A stretch of 64,000 bases of DNA from Photobacterium sp. CCB-ST2H9 (GTDB lineage Bacteria > Pseudomonadota > Gammaproteobacteria > Enterobacterales > Vibrionaceae). Under the pieces are notes generated by a model. It searched no databases, was not told where the DNA came from, and saw nothing but the letters and a program-made list of their open reading frames with translations. The translations under genes were made by a program, and so were the position numbers. Location of the stretch: assembly GCF_023151555.2 (NCBI RefSeq), contig NZ_CP100425.1:806001-870000 (forward strand), written 5' to 3'. This document shows positions 55,225 through 64,000 of the stretch, one piece after another; positions within the stretch are counted from its first letter, which is position 1, and each line of letters begins with the position of its first letter.

Positions 55225-55543
55225 TTTTCACCCCGATTCTTGATATCGTCTAATGTAATAATCACGCAACTGAAGGTAAGCTTAATCCCAATAGCGAAAG
55301 CTTGCTAATTTAGGTGTTTAATTTCACATTCATTTACATTGATTTAGTGTTGTTCTGGGTCCCATTCTAAGTGGTTTATCACCCAGCAAACATCGACCAG
55401 GTCAATTTTTGCCCCTTTATTTCGATGCTGAAAATAAAAGCGTGGTCGGATTTATATTAAAGGTAAGGTCAAAAAGCAATAAAAAAGCCCCCGTTGGGGG
55501 GCTTGACATTAACAATTGCTTATCAAAAATGGCAATTTTGTGA
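55225..55543. promoter_or_regulatory. ptsH upstream region
   Basis: 319 bp between cysK and ptsH. On the minus strand a TTGACC hexamer near 55400 is a possible -35, and a CRP-like half site (TGTGA with a weak partner) lies near 55325. Neither is strong. The cysK terminator is at the right end. Confidence 0.4.
55481..55504 (-). terminator. Intrinsic terminator after cysK
   Basis: On the minus strand AAGCCCCCC, 3 bases, GGGGGCTTTTTT. It separates cysK from the pts operon. Confidence 0.9.
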
Positions 55544-56512
55544 TCACTGTTGGGTTTCTTTTTCGGTAAAGATGCCAGCAAACAGTGCAGTCGATAAGTA
55601 GCGCTCACCTGAGCTTGGTAGCACAACAACAATGTTCTTTCCTGCGAACTCCGGACGTTCCGCCATGCGGTTGGCAGCAACGACTGCCGCACCGGATGAG
55701 ATACCAGCCAGGATGCCTTCTTCTTCCATCAGACGGCGAGCCATTTCGATGGCATCTTCAGAGCTGACACGCTCAACTTCGTCGATCAGTGTCAGATCCA
55801 GGTTGCCAGGAATGAAACCAGCACCGATACCCTGAATTTTATGCGGGGCCGGTTTGATTTCTTCACCGTTCAGCGCCTGGGTAATGACTGGAGATTCAAC
55901 CGGCTCAACGGCAACTGTCGTAATGGCTTTTCCTTTCTGCTGCTTAATATAGCGGCTGACGCCAGTCAGCGTACCACCGGTACCGACACCGGAAACGAAA
56001 ACATCGATTTCACCATCCGTTGCATCCCACAGCTCAGGACCAGTCGTTTTTTCGTGGATTTCAGGGTTTGCCGGGTTGTCAAACTGCTGCAGCAGCAGGT
56101 ACTTATCCGGATTAGATGCAACGATTTCTTCTGCCTTTTCAATGGCACCTTTCATGCCTTTTGGCGCTTCGGTCAGAACAAGGTTGGCACCCAGTGCTTT
56201 GAGTAGTTTACGACGCTCCAGGCTCATACTCTCTGGCATGGTCAGAGTCAGCTTGTACCCACGGGCTGCGGCAACAAATGCCAGAGCAATCCCTGTGTTA
56301 CCACTGGTTGGTTCTACCAGTTCCACACCTTGTTTCAGGACGCCACGTTTTTCTGCATCCCAGATCATGTTGGCGCCGATACGGCATTTCACACTGAAAC
56401 TAGGGTTACGGGATTCAACTTTGGCCAGAACATTGCCTTTGCTGACACGGTTCAGGCGAACCAGCGGGGTATTACCAATTGTCAGAGAATTATCTTCGTA
56501 AATCTTACTCAT
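55544..56512 (-). CDS. cysK: Cysteine synthase A (O-acetylserine sulfhydrylase)
   Basis: PLP enzyme that makes cysteine from O-acetylserine and sulfide. The 322-residue protein has the PLP lysine K42 in [19 protein letters not shown], the substrate loop [20 protein letters not shown] near residue 70, and the phosphate-binding [15 protein letters not shown] near residue 178. I use the ATG at 56510-56512 ([16 protein letters not shown]), the family start. It is 245 bp downstream of cysZ and upstream of the pts genes, the same neighbourhood as in E. coli. Confidence 0.97.
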   Translation of the reverse strand: MSKIYEDNSLTIGNTPLVRLNRVSKGNVLAKVESRNPSFSVKCRIGANMIWDAEKRGVLKQGVELVEPTSGNTGIALAFVAAARGYKLTLTMPESMSLERRKLLKALGANLVLTEAPKGMKGAIEKAEEIVASNPDKYLLLQQFDNPANPEIHEKTTGPELWDATDGEIDVFVSGVGTGGTLTGVSRYIKQQKGKAITTVAVEPVESPVITQALNGEEIKPAPHKIQGIGAGFIPGNLDLTLIDEVERVSSEDAIEMARRLMEEEGILAGISSGAAVVAANRMAERPEFAGKNIVVVLPSSGERYLSTALFAGIFTEKETQQ

Positions 56513-56695
56513 GCTTGTCGTTCCTTGGTGACACGTTATCAACAGATGATAGTCCAAGCATAATCGCTGACTGCATATTGAAAAGTAATTTATTGTTATA
56601 TCTTAGAGTTATAAGAAAAGGTGTGAACCGGGCCACCGATTTTGTCGTCAGGCCGCCAGAGAACGGAATCCGGGCGTTGTCAGAAGAATAAAGAA

Positions 56696-56716
56696 AGAGG
56701 CGGTCAATCCGCCTCT
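56696..56716 (-). terminator. Terminator after cysZ
   Basis: AGAGGCGG, 5 bases, CCGCCTCT, followed on the minus strand by TTTCTTT. Confidence 0.7.
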
Positions 56717-56757
56717 GTTGTTACCGGCATTGCCGGGGATGAAGGATTCTGACGGGG

Positions 56758-57519
56758 TCAGAGACTCATCATGGGTTTTCGGTAGTGATCCACCCACATG
56801 GCGGTCGCACCGCAGACGGCAACCGGCATGACGAACAGGTTCAGAATCGGGGTCATGGTACACAGCATCACCAGGCTGCCAAAACTCAGGGACTTGCCCC
56901 GATACTGTTTCAGCGCGTCCCGCATGGTAATAAAAGGAACCTTGTGATTATCGAACGGGTAATCGACATATTGGATGGTCATCATCCAGGCACTGAACAG
57001 AAACCACAGTACGGGCCCAAGAGTCTGACCGATTGCAGGGATCCACAGCAAAATGAGCAGCCCGATTGCTTTGGGCAGGTAATATTTGAGTTTGACCCAC
57101 TCGCGATGCAGGATGCGGGGTAAGTCTTTCAGAATATCTTTCAGCCCGCTGTCCGGTGGTGCTTCACCGGTTAATTTGGCTTCCAGATGCTCAGCCAGAA
57201 GCCCATTGAATGGCGCGGCAATCCAGTTTGCGATGGTACTGAAAAAATAAGAGAGCACCACCAGCAGCGCAATTGCCAGCAACGGCCACAGCAGATAAGA
57301 CAACCAGTCCAGCCAGCCAGGCAAGCCTTCCAGCCAGCTGGTAATCCAGTCATTCAGTCGTGTCAGGACAAAACCAAAAGCAGCGCCAAAAAGCAGTATG
57401 TTGACCAGTAAGGGAATGATGACAAAACGGCGGGTTCCCGGCTGCATCGCCAGAGAAACGCCACGGAAAAAATATCCCGCACCGCCGATCGGGGTGGTAT
57501 TTAAAGCAGTATTTGGCAT
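56758..57519 (-). CDS. cysZ: Sulfate transporter CysZ
   Basis: An inner-membrane sulfate permease of 253 residues feeding cysteine synthesis. The family start [20 protein letters not shown] and [20 protein letters not shown] are clear. Hydrophobic hairpins and the C-terminal [19 protein letters not shown] also fit CysZ. I choose the ATG at 57517-57519, preceded by GAGGAG; the frame extends 31 codons upstream without similarity. It is upstream of cysK on the same strand and divergent from zipA. Confidence 0.94.
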   Translation of the reverse strand: MPNTALNTTPIGGAGYFFRGVSLAMQPGTRRFVIIPLLVNILLFGAAFGFVLTRLNDWITSWLEGLPGWLDWLSYLLWPLLAIALLVVLSYFFSTIANWIAAPFNGLLAEHLEAKLTGEAPPDSGLKDILKDLPRILHREWVKLKYYLPKAIGLLILLWIPAIGQTLGPVLWFLFSAWMMTIQYVDYPFDNHKVPFITMRDALKQYRGKSLSFGSLVMLCTMTPILNLFVMPVAVCGATAMWVDHYRKPMMSL

Positions 57520-57918
57520 TGCCAGTCTCCTCAAAAACGATCCTGTTGTCGTGTGTACAGGCGACAGGATATTGATGCAGGCATAGTAACGGTTTCTGTT
57601 GGGTGTGATCAATCTGCCGTCATAGACCCGGCAAGCCGCAGATGCCAGTTCATTGATGGAATTTTGTGCTCGGATGCACTATATGACATCAATCACAACT
57701 TTGAACTTCTCTTTGGGATTTGAGTTTTGATACATTAGGACAATACCTTCACGAGACAGGCTGTCAGGACAACAAAACAGATCCTGGTTACAGCAAAAAT
57801 GTCTCAGGTGTGGCACGCTTAGTGGGGTCTGTCCCTGAAGCCAAGCGTTTCAGATTGGTCAGATACACAGTTTCAGGCCGACTTTGTCAGGTAAAACAAG
57901 TTATTCAGAGTACTCATA
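57520..57918. other. cysZ-zipA divergent region
   Basis: 399 bp that must contain promoters for both genes. I find no confident promoter or operator and no gene. Confidence 0.5.
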
Positions 57919-58950
57919 ATGCAGGAATTGCGTCTGGTTCTAATTATTGTCGGAGTGCTGGCTATCTCTGCACTTCTGTTGCACGGATTGTGGTCGAGCC
58001 GGAAGGACAAGCCCGCCAAGTTTGGTGAAAAACCAATTGGTCGTCTGGACGAAGGCAAGACGAAAGACAACGAAGGGTTCGATCAGGACGGTATCGGTTC
58101 CGTCAGGGTCATCGCGAATGGCGGGGAACCGGAAGCGCCTGCCAAGCGCCCGGCACGTAAAGAGCCAGAATTGCACTTTGGTGATGAACTGGCAATTGAT
58201 CCTTTATTTGACGCGCCGGCGACACCGGCTGCACCCGTGGCGGAAGAACGTCGCGGCGAGATATCTCAGGACTCGCAACCTGAGGTGACCGCTTCGGTAC
58301 AGACATCGGCTTCTGTGGAAGAAGCTGTACTGGAAACGGTCATCCCTGAGGTTGAGGTCCAGGCAGAAGCGGAAGTGATTCAGCAAGCGCCCCAGTCGGA
58401 GCCGCAGTTTGTGTCTGCAGACTCTCGGGTATCGGAGCAGGCGATTTTGCCGCAGACTGAAGAGGTACAAGTTGAGGCAGCACAACAAGTTTCAGAGGTG
58501 CCACTCGCTGAGCCAGAAGCGCCTGTTGAAGAAGTGAAACTTGAGCCGGACTTTCTGGTGCTGAATGTACATGCGCGTGGTGGCGAAATGTTAACCGGTG
58601 TGAAGCTGTTCCAGTGTCTGGAAAGGCATCACCTGATTTATGGTGAAAACTCTGTTTATCACCGCCATGCTGATTTAGCCGGAACGGGTCCAGTTCTTTT
58701 CACGGTGGCTAATATGGTGAGTCCGGGATACTTCCCTCAGGACCAGCTGGATGAGTTTGCCACGCCTGGGGTTGCGTTCTACCTGATGCTGCCTTGTCAT
58801 GGCCGTGCAGATGACAATTTTAATCTGATGCTGCAGACCGTTCAGCGGATTGCGGATGACATGGGCGCAGATATTCTGGACCATGAGCGTAATCTGATTA
58901 CGCCGCAGCGCTTGAAAGCCTACCGGGAAAAAGCCAAACAGTACCTGTGA
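57919..58950 (+). CDS. zipA: Cell division protein ZipA
   Basis: Essential division protein that tethers FtsZ to the inner membrane. The 343 residues comprise an N-terminal span facing the periplasm (LRLVLIIVGVLAISALLLHG), a charged stretch, a long Pro/Glu/Gln-rich linker (about 95-205, e.g. EVQVEAAQQVSEVPLAEPEA), and the C-terminal FtsZ-binding domain with DFLVLNVHARGGEMLTGVKL and FYLMLPCHGRADDNFNLML. It is 178 bp ahead of ligA, the usual zipA-ligA pair. Confidence 0.95.
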   Translation: MQELRLVLIIVGVLAISALLLHGLWSSRKDKPAKFGEKPIGRLDEGKTKDNEGFDQDGIGSVRVIANGGEPEAPAKRPARKEPELHFGDELAIDPLFDAPATPAAPVAEERRGEISQDSQPEVTASVQTSASVEEAVLETVIPEVEVQAEAEVIQQAPQSEPQFVSADSRVSEQAILPQTEEVQVEAAQQVSEVPLAEPEAPVEEVKLEPDFLVLNVHARGGEMLTGVKLFQCLERHHLIYGENSVYHRHADLAGTGPVLFTVANMVSPGYFPQDQLDEFATPGVAFYLMLPCHGRADDNFNLMLQTVQRIADDMGADILDHERNLITPQRLKAYREKAKQYL

Positions 58951-58975
58951 TGGTGCCGTTTCGCAGTGAATATGT

Positions 58976-59002
58976 TTTAGGGCCCCTGATTGGGGCCCTA
59001 AA
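58976..59002 (+). terminator. GC-rich hairpin between zipA and ligA, no T tract
   Basis: TTTAGGGCCCC, 5 bases, GGGGCCCTAAA. A perfect 11-bp stem. Lacking a T run, it may attenuate rather than end transcription into ligA. Confidence 0.5.
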
Positions 59003-59119
59003 TGTTGAGAGTGAAGAATCAGAAAAATCGGGTCTTGTGTCTGCCAACTGCTGTCAAAGTCTTCAGGGCGGTATTTCAGGAACAATACCCGATGGTTTTT
59101 GCGACAAGAATTGATGTAG

Positions 59120-61141
<2,022 letters not shown>

Positions 61142-61707
61142 ACCTTTATTCTTGCCGAAAAACGCCCAAAAGCCCGTCAAACTGCTGACGGGCTTTTTTG
61201 TGTCTGTCGAAAAGAACACTTTTTTTTCTTCGTGTTTAGCTGATTGGGGCGGCATCATTTTTAATTTCATTTGTGAATATAAAGATGAACTGATATGACA
61301 TAAAAAACATAAGTAGCAGTATCTTACATTGGAATGTAATCAATGTTGTAACATGCAGAAAAGTACAATCAAGATCTCACTAATAATAACAATGTTTTTT
61401 TAACTATCTGTATTTAATGGTTTTATTCTCTTTATTGAAAGCGATTTAATGGAATCATGACTAGGATCACTGATACTGGATAAATTTGCACTGAATCATA
61501 TTTTTTTAATAGAAAATTAACTTTCTGATTGATGTTTTGCGCTGCGAAAGTAGTCTTATCCCTGAACTGATTCAGTTCTCAACCAAACAAAAAATATGAT
61601 TGCCAAACTCACAACAAGTTTGACTGACATATTGGGGAGAAAGACCTGACGTCAACGGCGGCCAACCTTTTTGACGCAGGTATTCAGCTAGTTTTTAGGA
61701 GTTTTCC
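61142..61707. other. ligA-porin intergenic region
   Basis: 566 bp, very AT-rich from 61250 to 61540. It holds the ligA terminator, a small inverted repeat GAACTG-ATT-CAGTTC (61564-61578), and presumably a long 5' leader of the porin. A TTGATG hexamer near 61531 is a possible -35, but no good -10 is at the right distance. Such long leaders are common for porins controlled by ToxR or OmpR and by sRNAs. Confidence 0.5.
61169..61200 (+). terminator. Intrinsic terminator after ligA
   Basis: AAAGCCCGTCA, a short loop, TGACGGGCTTTTTT. Confidence 0.9.
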
Positions 61708-62856
61708 ATGGGTAATGTGTTTAAGCGTTCCGTATTAGGTCTTGCGGTTGCTGCCGCGGCGGTTGCAACTGCAACTTCTGCTCAGGCTGCACCAGCAACT
61801 GATACTGTTGATCTGTATGGTCAGGTGGCGGTGTCTGTCTGGCAATATGGTGAAGATAAATTTAAAGATGACAGCGGCAAAGCAGGTGATGCTCCGCTGA
61901 AAGTTGAAAACGAATCCCGTTTTGGTCTGCGCGGCTCAAAAGAGCTGGCTCGTGGGCCAAACCTGATCTGGCAGCTGGAAGGCGGTAACGTTGGTGATGA
62001 CGGTACCGGTTCAGGTCTGGGTGTCCGTGATACTTACGTTGGTGCAAGTTTCAGTGATGGCAGCCGTGTCCGTCTGGGACGTATGCTGACCCCATTATAC
62101 GAAGTGATTGACTGGCCGTATTCAGGTCAGCGCGCGGGTGCAATCTTCGATTGGGGCGGTGACGTTGTTGGTGGTGCTCGTTATGACCGCCAATCGAACA
62201 TGGTTCGTTTTGACTCAGGGAACTACAGCGGCTTCACATTCAATGTTGCAGCTGGCCGGGGAACCGAAAAAGATAAAGATTCAAACTTCTACGGTGTCGG
62301 CGCTCATTACTCTACCGGCCTGTTTACACTGCATGCGGCCTATGAGATGGGGACTGACCGAACTGTCAGCGCATCTTCAACTTTCTACCGTGCATGGTTA
62401 GCTCAGCAGGGCGGCAATCCACCAACATTTGAAAAAGTGGAAGGCGAGACGAAGTCAGATACCGACGCATACCTGTTGGGCTTTGAGTTGAATCTCGGTG
62501 ACTTTGGCCTCTATGGTGCGTATAAGCATGAAGCGGCTGACTATGAAGATGGCTCATTTAAGGTTGATGGTGCAGAAACTACCTTTACGGACATGGATAT
62601 TGATCAGGGCAGTTACTCTGTTGGTGTGGTTTACAATGGTGTAGAGAACTGGCAGTTCAAGGCGAATTACGCTGCGAACCTGGAAGCAGATGTGAAAGGC
62701 AAATCTTTCTCAGGCAGTGAAGACTATATCGTTTCAACAAACGTGACGTACTTCCTGGATGACTCTGCGATTACTTACTTACGCCCATACATGATCTCGA
62801 AAGATGATTCAGACGCTGAGTTTGGTTGGGGATGGGGTGTAGAGTACTACTTCTAA
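61708..62856 (+). CDS. Outer membrane porin (gram-negative general porin)
   Basis: A 382-residue porin with a signal peptide (VLGLAVAAAAVATATSAQA, cleavage before APATD). Barrel hallmarks are TVDLYGQVAVSVWQYG, SRFGLRGSKELARGPNLIWQ, VRDTYVGASFSDGSRVRLGR and the terminal WGWGVEYYF. The WPYSGQRAGAIFDWGGD loop resembles the constriction loop of Vibrionaceae OmpH/OmpL-type porins, of which the Photobacterium profundum proteins are ToxR-controlled. The specific name cannot be given. GGAG precedes the ATG. Codon use fits high expression. Confidence 0.92.
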   Translation: MGNVFKRSVLGLAVAAAAVATATSAQAAPATDTVDLYGQVAVSVWQYGEDKFKDDSGKAGDAPLKVENESRFGLRGSKELARGPNLIWQLEGGNVGDDGTGSGLGVRDTYVGASFSDGSRVRLGRMLTPLYEVIDWPYSGQRAGAIFDWGGDVVGGARYDRQSNMVRFDSGNYSGFTFNVAAGRGTEKDKDSNFYGVGAHYSTGLFTLHAAYEMGTDRTVSASSTFYRAWLAQQGGNPPTFEKVEGETKSDTDAYLLGFELNLGDFGLYGAYKHEAADYEDGSFKVDGAETTFTDMDIDQGSYSVGVVYNGVENWQFKANYAANLEADVKGKSFSGSEDYIVSTNVTYFLDDSAITYLRPYMISKDDSDAEFGWGWGVEYYF

Positions 62857-62885
62857 TCGCTTAGCGACTGCTGCCTTTTTCATTT

Positions 62886-62913
62886 GACCGGCTGATCAGG
62901 CCGGTCCTTTTCC
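62886..62913 (+). terminator. Terminator after the porin gene
   Basis: GACCGG(C) and (G)CCGGTC pair around a short loop, followed by CTTTTCC. A second terminator lies 60 bp further on. Confidence 0.6.
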
Positions 62914-62972
62914 TTTGCCGGTATGGCAAATGTGAGTCAGGAAACCTTCAATTTTCAAGGAATCAGATTGAT

Positions 62973-63000
62973 AAAAAAGTACCCTCATGGGTACTTTTTT
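62973..63000. terminator. Bidirectional terminator between the porin and DUF2057 genes
   Basis: AAAAAAGTACCC, 4 bases, GGGTACTTTTTT. Perfectly symmetrical, serving both convergent genes. Confidence 0.9.
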
Positions 63001-63033
63001 GTTTTTGGCGTCAAATATAGGTAAAGAGCCCTA

Positions 63034-63669
63034 TTAGTTCATATTTTGAATGGCCCAGCTCAGAAAAGCTTTTCGGGTTTCAGGGCTGGCCTGATGAAAC
63101 CAGTATTGCAGCATCTCTTCCGCTTCCGGATTGTCGGCAACAAGATTTGTTTGGTTGTCTGTATTTGCCGGTTTTGGGATGTGCCTGATTGAAGCGATGC
63201 TCTCTGTCCGGTTGTACTCTTTGGTCAGTTGGACAAAATCTGGTGAAAGGGTAAACCCAACGGCTAATTTGTCTGATTTTACTTTCAAAGGATGCCCCTG
63301 ATTCAAAATGCTGAAATCGGGGGATTTGTCATATGCCTGGCCCTGCGCCAGTGTGTCTATTTTCGGGACTTCAAGCGTAAGTGTTGTGTCTTTGGCATCG
63401 AACAGCGCAATGAGAGGCACTGAATCGTATTTGGTCTTCAGACTGCCAGATTCCATGACAATTTTGCCGATACGGAAAACCACCTGATTCTGACCGTTAG
63501 GTAAGGCCAGTACTGGCTGATGATTAAAACCGAGTGAAGAGTAGCCGGCATCCTGTTCATTCACTACCAGTAGATGAACGCCTTTGGGCAGTTCAAGACT
63601 GACCTGTGCGATGGCCGGTGTGGTGCATGCCAGCAGTGCTGACGACAGGAGTAAATTCTTTATTTTCAT
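63034..63669 (-). CDS. DUF2057 (YccT/UPF0319) family secreted protein
   Basis: A 211-residue protein with a signal peptide (LLLSSALLACTTPAIA, cleavage before QVSLEL). The DUF2057 pattern is visible: VSLELPKGVHLLVVNEQDAG, LALPNGQNQVVFRIGKI, and the C-terminal MLQYWFHQASPETRKAFLSW. E. coli YccT (CsgI) has been reported to affect curli polymerisation; whether this holds here is unknown. Single-gene unit, convergent with the porin. Confidence 0.9.
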   Translation of the reverse strand: MKIKNLLLSSALLACTTPAIAQVSLELPKGVHLLVVNEQDAGYSSLGFNHQPVLALPNGQNQVVFRIGKIVMESGSLKTKYDSVPLIALFDAKDTTLTLEVPKIDTLAQGQAYDKSPDFSILNQGHPLKVKSDKLAVGFTLSPDFVQLTKEYNRTESIASIRHIPKPANTDNQTNLVADNPEAEEMLQYWFHQASPETRKAFLSWAIQNMN

Positions 63670-63842
63670 TGAGGCAATCCTTTAGCGCCTGCGGGAATCT
63701 GCTTATTCATTTGTAAAAATACAGTTTACTGGAGCAATCTGCATGGTAAAGCAGTAAAAGGATCAACTTGAAGGAATCTGAACCAGGTCACTCTCGCTCG
63801 CCTGACTTGCAGGCGACTTGCAACGCAGATATCAATCGCAGG

Positions 63843-63870
63843 TTGAGGATTGCAGCGTCAGTGGTAGAAT
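63843..63870 (+). promoter_or_regulatory. Predicted sigma-70 promoter for gltX
   Basis: -35 TTGAGG (63843-63848), 16-bp spacer, -10 TAGAAT (63865-63870), about 76 bp before the start codon. Confidence 0.5.
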
Positions 63871-63946
63871 GCCGCTATTGCAGACTGCGTAAAGTCATGC
63901 ATCAGCTTACGCCTTTCGTTTGAATCATTTGTTTGAAGGTCTTTTC

Positions 63947-64000
63947 ATGACGGTTAAAACTCGTTTTGCTCCGAGCCCAACAGGCTTCCTGCACGTTGGT
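63947..64000 (+). CDS. gltX: Glutamyl-tRNA synthetase, first 18 codons
   Basis: The window ends inside this gene. The 18 residues visible begin MTVKTRFAPSPTGFLHVG, which is the class I synthetase HIGH-type signature FAPSPTGxLHxG of glutamyl-tRNA synthetase. A GAAGG lies eight bases before the ATG. The gene charges tRNA-Glu with glutamate. A glutamyl-queuosine synthetase would share the motif but is less likely with a free-standing promoter and this N-terminus. Confidence 0.88.
   Translation, partial: MTVKTRFAPSPTGFLHVG

Noticed and set aside
63770..63830. Hairpin upstream of gltX considered as a tRNA
   Set aside because: CGCCTG/CAGGCG forms one stem only. No cloverleaf, T-loop sequence or CCA end could be built.

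Overview
The window is chromosomal DNA of a marine gammaproteobacterium of the family Vibrionaceae. The support is gene content and order: two OmpK/Tsx outer-membrane channels, a sodium-driven polar-flagellar stator (pomAB) beside xseB-ispA-dxs, the six-gene Na+-NQR operon followed by apbE and nqrM, and the runs pepD/gpt-frsA-crl-proBA, ptsHI-crr-cysK-cysZ-zipA-ligA and yajG-ampG near bolA. Base composition is near 50% GC by eye, with AT-rich intergenic stretches. This would suit Photobacterium or a near relative, but the genus is a guess. I saw no rRNA, tRNA, insertion sequence, prophage or CRISPR array.

Layout. 0-4.4 kb: acetate overflow (pta, ackA) and yfbV. 4.4-9.5 kb: isoprenoid and DNA-repair operon xseB-ispA-dxs on the minus strand, divergent from pomAB, which has a sigma-28-type promoter. 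9.6-12.8 kb: thiI, yajL, panE. 12.8-14.8 kb: two tandem ompK-type channel genes. 15.1-19.9 kb: rlmG, a YajG-like lipoprotein, a periplasmic cyclophilin, a small unknown protein and ampG, divergent from bolA. 20.6-27.9 kb: nqrABCDEF, apbE, nqrM. 28-29 kb: dinB with a LexA box. 29.1-32.4 kb: pepD and a Cache-domain chemoreceptor. 32.5-33.0 kb: a short transcription unit encoding a 29-residue peptide with a long structured 3' part and a strong terminator. 33.3-39.7 kb: purine salvage (permease with a PurR box, gpt), frsA, crl, proBA. 39.8-42.2 kb: DUF2897, an M15 peptidase, dapE, yffB. 42.3-49.5 kb: narPQ divergent from napFDABC and a 47-residue membrane protein. 49.5-52.6 kb: small membrane and periplasmic proteins, one under a predicted Fur-controlled promoter, and a Dyp-type peroxidase. 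52.6-57.5 kb: crr-ptsI-ptsH, cysK, cysZ. 57.9-61.1 kb: zipA, ligA. 61.7-64 kb: a porin, a DUF2057 protein and the first 18 codons of gltX.

How the genes work together. NQR pumps sodium using NADH, ApbE attaches FMN to its B and C subunits, NqrM helps mature it, and the PomAB stator spends the sodium gradient. The nap cluster, NarQP, the PTS, pta-ackA and FrsA describe a facultative anaerobe that switches among fermentation, nitrate respiration and aerobic respiration.

The most interesting element is at 32.53-32.99 kb. It resembles a dual-function RNA of the VcdRP type known from Vibrio cholerae: a CRP-like site, a promoter, an ORF of exactly 29 codons with a good ribosome-binding site, a C-rich unpaired patch and an intrinsic terminator. 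Other unusual points are a five-copy 15-bp repeat forming the tail of NapF, a tiny membrane-protein gene with a Fur box inside its promoter, and the FNR and NarP sites between narQ and napF.
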